Source of the DNA: an uncultured Collinsella sp.
GTDB taxonomy: Bacteria; Actinomycetota; Coriobacteriia; Coriobacteriales; Coriobacteriaceae
DNA length: 64,000 bases
Assembly (NCBI GenBank): GCA_902494535.1
Contig: CABUTO010000001.1
Location: 1 to 64,000 of the forward strand
Reading direction: 5' to 3'
The position numbers and the translations under genes are program-made. Below, one piece after another: positions 60,132 to 64,000 of this stretch (positions are counted from its first letter, which is position 1; every line of letters begins with the position of its first letter). The notes below the pieces were generated by a model, which worked only from the letters and a program-made list of their open reading frames with translations, did no database searches and had not been told where the DNA came from.

Positions 60132-60167
60132 CCACGATGCGGGGAACACCCGCATCGTGGGATTTTG
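60132..60167 (+). terminator. Terminator after scrB
   Basis: CCACGATGCGGG pairs with CCCGCATCGTGG (12 bp, loop GAACA), then GATTTTG. Confidence 0.75.
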
Positions 60168-60188
60168 CTTATGAAGGGGCGGTGCCGT

Positions 60189-61181
60189 GTGGATGTACAG
60201 CAACTAGAAGATGCCTGGACTGCAAGGGTCGGCGCGCGTGAGGCGCGGTTGCTTGCGGCCTCGCATGTACCGGCAGCGCTTTCGCAATTGGGGATTGTGC
60301 GCCCTGGTGACCGCCTGGTTGCGTATGTCGATGACTTTGCCGATGCGTTTGCGCACGGCTTTGATGGCTGCGATGTTGTGCTGGTGGGCTCAGCGTCCGC
60401 CGATGCGTTTACCGCCGCGTCCGAGGGTTTTGATGCTTCGTTTGATGCCGAGGGGCCGCACCTGTGGTGGTTTGTGAACTCTATCGGCGGGTTTGGTCTG
60501 CGCGTGCCCGACCTTCGCGCTCTGGGCCGCGCAGCGCGTGAGGCCCATGCGCTGCTGGTTGTGGACAACACCTTGGCGTCGGCTTTTGGCTGCGATCCGC
60601 TGCGGCAGGGTGCTGTGCTGTCCCTCGAAGCGCTCGATCGCGTGTGTGCAGGTAGGGCTCCGCGCAAGCTCGTTGCCGCTTCGGTGGCGCGCTCTCAGCT
60701 CAAGCGCCATCGTGTGGATGCCGCGGCTGAGTGCGCGCATGCCCTGCTTGAGAGCTGTGGCTTGTCCAAGCTTAATTTGCCTTCTGACGAGGCCGCTGTG
60801 CTGGAGCGCGGGCTGGACTCGCTCGATATCCGCATGCAGGCGCATTTCGATCGCGCCCGTGCGCTGGCCGAGTATCTGGCCGCCAACGAGATGGTGCGCA
60901 ACGTGCGCTATCCCGGGCTGAACTCGCATCCTGACCATGCTGTTGCAACGGGAATCCTCGAGCATGGTTTTGGCCCGGCAGTTGAGTTTGACCTTATCGA
61001 GCTTAGCGCAGGAGAGCTGTTCGACGCTTTGCCGGGGGAGTTTCGCACATCGCCTGCCGGCGGCGCAACGACGCGTCTTTCGGCCCCACGTGGCAAGCAG
61101 GGGAGTACCATCCGCCTCTTTGCCGGCACCGACAACCCACTGGTTGTAGCGTCAACCCTAGACAACGCCCTTCGCAACTAG
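60189..61181 (+). CDS. Cys/Met-metabolism PLP-enzyme-like protein, lysine site unclear
   Basis: This protein of about 330 residues has the shape of the cystathionine gamma-synthase family. ALLVVDNTLASAFGCDPLRQ carries the VDNTxxS PLP-binding Asp, and HFDRARALAEYLAANEMVRN, VRYPGLNSHPDHAVA and the C-terminal GSTIRLFAGTDNPLVV also match. Where the family has the S-x-TK-x-x-x-GH lysine motif, this protein reads VAASVARSQLKRHRVDAAA, so the usual Schiff-base lysine context is lost. The N-terminal Tyr-rich motif is also absent. It may be a degenerate or repurposed family member. The GTG at 60189 follows GGGGCGG; ATG 60171 is an alternative. Confidence 0.65.
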   Translation: MDVQQLEDAWTARVGAREARLLAASHVPAALSQLGIVRPGDRLVAYVDDFADAFAHGFDGCDVVLVGSASADAFTAASEGFDASFDAEGPHLWWFVNSIGGFGLRVPDLRALGRAAREAHALLVVDNTLASAFGCDPLRQGAVLSLEALDRVCAGRAPRKLVAASVARSQLKRHRVDAAAECAHALLESCGLSKLNLPSDEAAVLERGLDSLDIRMQAHFDRARALAEYLAANEMVRNVRYPGLNSHPDHAVATGILEHGFGPAVEFDLIELSAGELFDALPGEFRTSPAGGATTRLSAPRGKQGSTIRLFAGTDNPLVVASTLDNALRN

Positions 61182-61199
61182 CTAAATCATCCTCGACTC

Positions 61200-61274
61200 C
61201 ATAAGTTGCGGTGAAATATGGATTGATTTACGGCTTTATCGGCATAAACAGTCCCTATTTCACCGCAACTTATG
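61200..61274. repeat. 19-bp perfect inverted repeat
   Basis: CATAAGTTGCGGTGAAATA (61200-61218) pairs with its exact complement at 61256-61274 around 37 bases. One arm recurs near the window start (148-169). It lies between convergent genes and is not followed by a T tract, so it reads as a small dispersed palindromic element rather than a terminator. Confidence 0.65.
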
Positions 61275-61314
61275 AGAAGGGGTTGTGCAGCTAAAAAGCC
61301 CCATCCCAAATTGG

Positions 61315-61668
61315 CTACTCTTTGATGCTGGCGATGAGATCGTTGGCCCTTGTTGCAATTACTTGGTTGATCTCGCCCTGCAACGTCTCGTAGACCGCGA
61401 TGGCTCGCTCGCCGGCGGGGGTGAGGGTGGATCCGCGGGCTCCGTCGCGCTCGATGAGTTTGCATCCCAGCTGCCCTTCAGCCTCGTTCACAATGCGCCA
61501 AGCCTTGGAATACGCCATGCCCATGCTCTTGGCTGCCCGGTTGAGCGAGTGCTCGCGGGCGATACCTTGCAGCAGCAAGACGCAGCCGTGGCCGAACACG
61601 CCCGGCAGATCCTTGTCGCACGACTGAATGACCAACTTTGCCGTCGTCTTGTACTCCATACGCTCCAC
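61315..61668 (-). CDS. ModE-like LysR-type DNA-binding protein
   Basis: This 117-residue protein consists essentially of a winged helix-turn-helix: FGHGCVLLLQGIAREHSLNR, AAKSMGMAYSKAWRIVNEAE, GCKLIERDGARGSTLTPAGE. This is the N-terminal domain of ModE/LysR regulators (the MSYxxAWxxI pattern of ModE). No molybdate-binding C-terminal domain is present, so it is a short, DNA-binding-only form. Starts at GTG 61668 and ATG 61656 are both possible. Which genes it controls is not visible; no molybdenum genes are in the window. Confidence 0.75.
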   Translation of the reverse strand: MERMEYKTTAKLVIQSCDKDLPGVFGHGCVLLLQGIAREHSLNRAAKSMGMAYSKAWRIVNEAEGQLGCKLIERDGARGSTLTPAGERAIAVYETLQGEINQVIATRANDLIASIKE

Positions 61669-61852
61669 GTCTCCCCGCTAAAGTGTTTGCTGGGCAAACG
61701 CAAAGCCTGCGTCAAACCCTCGTGTGCTCTTCTTAAATCATGCATTGTAGCAGTCAAAGTGCGTTAAGATACTTCCCCAGTATTGGGCGCCCAAGGTTGG
61801 GCTGGGTCCTACGAGGCCTGCAGCCGACCGGTCGCATGGAAAAAGGAGAAAC

Positions 61853-63364
61853 ATGGCTACGTTCTTTCCCGGTGAGTCCCACACGTTTTCGGAGTATCTG
61901 CTGGTCCCTGGTTACTCGTCCTCGCAGTGCATCCCCAACAACGTCTCTCTTAAGACGCCGCTGACCCGCTTTAAGCGCGGTGAGAAGCCGGCAATCACCC
62001 TGAACATCCCCATGGTTTCCGCTATCATGCAGTCCGTCTCGGGCGTCGACATGGGTGTCGCGCTCGCTACCGAGGGTGGCCTGTCCTTCATTTACGGTTC
62101 CCAGAGCGCCGAGTCCGAGGCCGCTATGGTCAAGGCCGTCAAGGATCACAAGGCCGGCTTCGTTCAGTCCGATTCCACGCTGACCCCCGACATGACCATG
62201 GAGCAGGTCATCGAGCTCAAGGAGAAGACCGGTCACTCCACCATGCCGGTTACCGACGACGGCACTCCCAAGGGTAAGCTCCTGGGCATCGTCACCAGTC
62301 GTGACTATCGCCCCAGTCGCGATGACCACCAGACGAAGGTCTCCGAGTTCATGACTCCGCGTGAGCAGCTCATCGTGGGCGATAAGAACATCAGCCTCAA
62401 GGTTGCCAACGACGTCATCTGGGACAACAAGCTCAACGCTCTGCCCATCGTCGACGACAACGATCACCTCATGGGCATTGTCTTCCGCAAGGACTACGAC
62501 AGCCACAAGACCAACCCCAACGAGCTGCTCGACGGCGATAAGCGCTACATGGTCGGCGCCGGTATCAACACCCGCGACTATGCCGAGCGCGTGCCGCTGC
62601 TCATCGAAGCCGGTGCCGATGTCCTGTGCATCGACTCTTCTGAGGGCTTCAGCGAGTGGCAGAAGCGCACCATCGAGTGGATTCGCGCCAACTACGGCGA
62701 GGACGTCAAGGTCGGCGCCGGTAACGTCGTCGACGCCGAGGGCTTCCGCTTCCTTGCCGACTGCGGTGCCGACTTCATCAAGGTCGGTATCGGCGGCGGT
62801 TCCATCTGCATTACCCGCGAGACCAAGGGCATTGGCCGCGGCCAGGCCACCGCGCTGATCGACGTCTGCCGCGCTCGTGACGAGTACTACGAGGAGACCG
62901 GTGTCTACGTGCCCGTGTGCTCCGACGGCGGCATCGTCTACGACTACCACATGACGCTCGCCCTTGCCATGGGTGCCGACTTCATGATGCTGGGCCGCTA
63001 CTTCGCCCGCTTCGATGAGAGCCCGACCGAGCGCGTCAACGTGAACGGCCAGTACATGAAGGAGTACTGGGGCGAGGGTTCTGCGCGTGCCCGCAACTGG
63101 CAGCGCTACGACCTGGGCGGCGCCGCGAAGCTCAGCTTCGTCGAGGGCGTCGACTCCTACGTTCCCTACGCCGGTTCCCTCAAGGACGGCGTGGGCGGCA
63201 CGCTCTACAAGGTTAAGTCCACGATGTGCAACTGCGGTGCTCTCTCGATCCCCGAGCTCCAGGAAAAGGCACGTCTAACGCTGGTCAGCTCCACCTCCAT
63301 CGTCGAAGGCGGCGCCCACGACGTAGTCGTCAAGGACTCCCAGCAAAGCGTCAGCTACCGCTAA
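61853..63364 (+). CDS. guaB: IMP dehydrogenase
   Basis: This 503-residue enzyme oxidises IMP to XMP, the first step to GMP. It contains [17 protein letters not shown] near residue 48, two CBS domains from about residue 110 to 225 ([39 protein letters not shown]), and [14 protein letters not shown]. The catalytic loop [20 protein letters not shown] carries the Cys nucleophile. ADGG-type [20 protein letters not shown] and the flap region ([17 protein letters not shown]) follow. AAAAGGAG lies before the ATG. This sequence belongs to the longer IMPDH form found in Gram-positive anaerobes. Confidence 0.94.
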   Translation: MATFFPGESHTFSEYLLVPGYSSSQCIPNNVSLKTPLTRFKRGEKPAITLNIPMVSAIMQSVSGVDMGVALATEGGLSFIYGSQSAESEAAMVKAVKDHKAGFVQSDSTLTPDMTMEQVIELKEKTGHSTMPVTDDGTPKGKLLGIVTSRDYRPSRDDHQTKVSEFMTPREQLIVGDKNISLKVANDVIWDNKLNALPIVDDNDHLMGIVFRKDYDSHKTNPNELLDGDKRYMVGAGINTRDYAERVPLLIEAGADVLCIDSSEGFSEWQKRTIEWIRANYGEDVKVGAGNVVDAEGFRFLADCGADFIKVGIGGGSICITRETKGIGRGQATALIDVCRARDEYYEETGVYVPVCSDGGIVYDYHMTLALAMGADFMMLGRYFARFDESPTERVNVNGQYMKEYWGEGSARARNWQRYDLGGAAKLSFVEGVDSYVPYAGSLKDGVGGTLYKVKSTMCNCGALSIPELQEKARLTLVSSTSIVEGGAHDVVVKDSQQSVSYR

Positions 63365-63369
63365 GCGGC

Positions 63370-63461
63370 TTTCCCAAGCACCGCACCTTGCCGTTCAAAC
63401 CGTCGCTCGCGTACCAAAGTACGCGTCGCTCCTCTTTCACGGCAATCTGCGGCACTTGGAA
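63370..63461. repeat. Large imperfect palindrome after guaB
   Basis: TTTCCcAAG-CA-CCGCA-CC-TTGCCGT pairs with ACGGCAA-TC-TGCGG-CA-CTTGGAAA, with a further GCGTAC/GTACGC stem in the loop. It starts 6 bases after the guaB stop and has no clean T tract. It could be a dispersed repeat or a 3' stabilising RNA structure. Confidence 0.5.
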
Positions 63462-63523
63462 AACCCGATCATGCTTGGGCGGGTAACAATTAGCGGTTGA
63501 TTCACAACCACGTTATTTAGATA

Positions 63524-63567
63524 AAGCGAGATGCCCGCAAGTCGCAGGCATCTCGCTTGTTGTATTT
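63524..63567 (+). terminator. Terminator after guaB
   Basis: AAGCGAGATGCC pairs with GGCATCTCGCTT (12 bp), followed by GTTGTATTT. Confidence 0.75.
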
Positions 63568-63597
63568 GCTAGAATCATCCAAGTTAACCCTAGGGTC

Positions 63598-63705
63598 GGT
63601 CGGCTAGGCTTTGCTCGCTGCAAGTTCCGCACGAGCCGAAGGCCACTTAATGTGGCCTTCGCGCGAGCAGGACTGTCCGCAGCAGCGAGTAAAGCCTAGC
63701 CGACC
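63598..63705 (+). ncRNA. 108-nt hairpin in the leuS leader
   Basis: A 24-bp stem (63598-63621 with 63682-63705, one G-U pair, including GGTCGGCTAGGC and GCCTAGCCGACC) encloses an inner 9-bp stem GAAGGCCAC/GTGGCCTTC (63638-63646, 63652-63660). It ends 28 bases before the leuS ATG. No T-box sequence (GGGTGGNACCGCG) and no T tract are seen, so a T-box is not supported. The function is unknown; it may be a dispersed palindrome or a translation control element. Confidence 0.5.
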
Positions 63706-63733
63706 GGCCCCAATCAAGTTAAAAGGAGCTGAT

Positions 63734-64000
63734 ATGTGCGATTGCACAGATCATAAGGACGAGATCCCTGCCTACGACGCGCAGGCCATCGAGTCCCGGT
63801 GGATGAAGGCCTGGGAGGATTCCAACCTCTTTGCCGTCGACACCGACGACAGCAAGCCCAAGAAGTATGTGCTCGAGATGTTCCCGTATCCGTCGGGCGA
63901 CCTGCACATGGGCCACGCGCGCAACTACACCATCGGCGATGCCATGGCCCGTCAGGCCCGCATGCGCGGCTACGACGTGCTGCATCCCATCGGCTTCGAT
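63734..64000 (+). CDS. leuS: Leucyl-tRNA synthetase, N-terminal part (runs off the window)
   Basis: The first 89 residues of leucyl-tRNA synthetase: [35 protein letters not shown], then [20 protein letters not shown] with the HIGH-type motif [24 protein letters not shown] and PIGFD. AAAAGGAGC lies before the ATG. The gene continues beyond 64000. Confidence 0.95.
   Translation, partial: MCDCTDHKDEIPAYDAQAIESRWMKAWEDSNLFAVDTDDSKPKKYVLEMFPYPSGDLHMGHARNYTIGDAMARQARMRGYDVLHPIGFD

Noticed and set aside
63598..63720. T-box riboswitch before leuS
   Set aside because: No T-box consensus (AGGGTGGNACCGCG), no specifier loop layout and no downstream terminator could be found.
1..64000. CRISPR array or cas genes
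   Set aside because: No regularly spaced direct repeats and no Cas-like protein were seen; repeats present are inverted or single scars.

Overview
The window reads as part of a chromosome from a high-GC actinobacterium of the gut. The codon bias, the GlgC/GlgD pair, the GH13-GH77 fusion, a LoaP-type antiterminator and the sucrose PTS genes suggest a Coriobacteriia member such as Collinsella. This is inferred from gene content, not from a search.

Layout. (1) 1-115 is the tail of an IS3-family element. (2) 197-13600, minus strand, is a glycogen locus: glgB, glgP, glgC, glgD and glgA, then a separately terminated debranching/disproportionating fusion enzyme and a small FmdB-type zinc ribbon protein. 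A short motif (TGGTAAAAC and its complement) clusters at both promoter regions of the locus. (3) 13944-15482 holds a HAD hydrolase, thiamine diphosphokinase and tRNA-Ala(GGC). (4) 15.5-35.2 kb is a capsule/exopolysaccharide locus. It starts with a 0.7-kb untranslated stretch carrying two long RNA-type hairpins, then loaP, a sugar-1-phosphate transferase, a WecG-type transferase, capEFG for UDP-L-FucNAc, an acetyltransferase, glycosyltransferases, Wzy, Wzx, UDP-GlcA epimerase and UDP-Glc dehydrogenase. One glycosyltransferase gene is split by a 2.9-kb IS1595-family element with perfect 8-bp target duplications. That element carries passenger genes, including a 19-residue hydrophobic peptide ORF packaged like a type I toxin.

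(5) 35.2-55.3 kb is an accessory, defence-like island. It contains two extra 3' fragments of ugd that separate blocks of unrelated genes, and five proteins with an Rx4H (HEPN-type) motif. It also has an operon-like set of HEPN, endonuclease/exonuclease/phosphatase, unknown and HEPN genes, a second IS1595-type insertion inside a HEPN gene, an Abi_2 gene, an IS110-family element, a membrane protein/MBL-hydrolase pair and an AAA-ATPase/RloB pair. (6) 55.6-64.0 kb returns to ordinary chromosome: a VTC-domain relic, scrR-scrA-scrB for sucrose, a PLP-fold protein, a ModE-like regulator, guaB and the start of leuS, with large palindromic structures between them.

Capsule genes alternate between very GC-rich blocks (precursor synthesis and the ends of the locus) and AT-rich blocks (glycosyltransferases, Wzy, Wzx). 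This is the usual signature of cassette exchange. The best candidates for something undescribed are the HEPN/EEP operon at 42.1-45.8 kb and the peptide module inside the IS1595 element at 30.3-30.6 kb.
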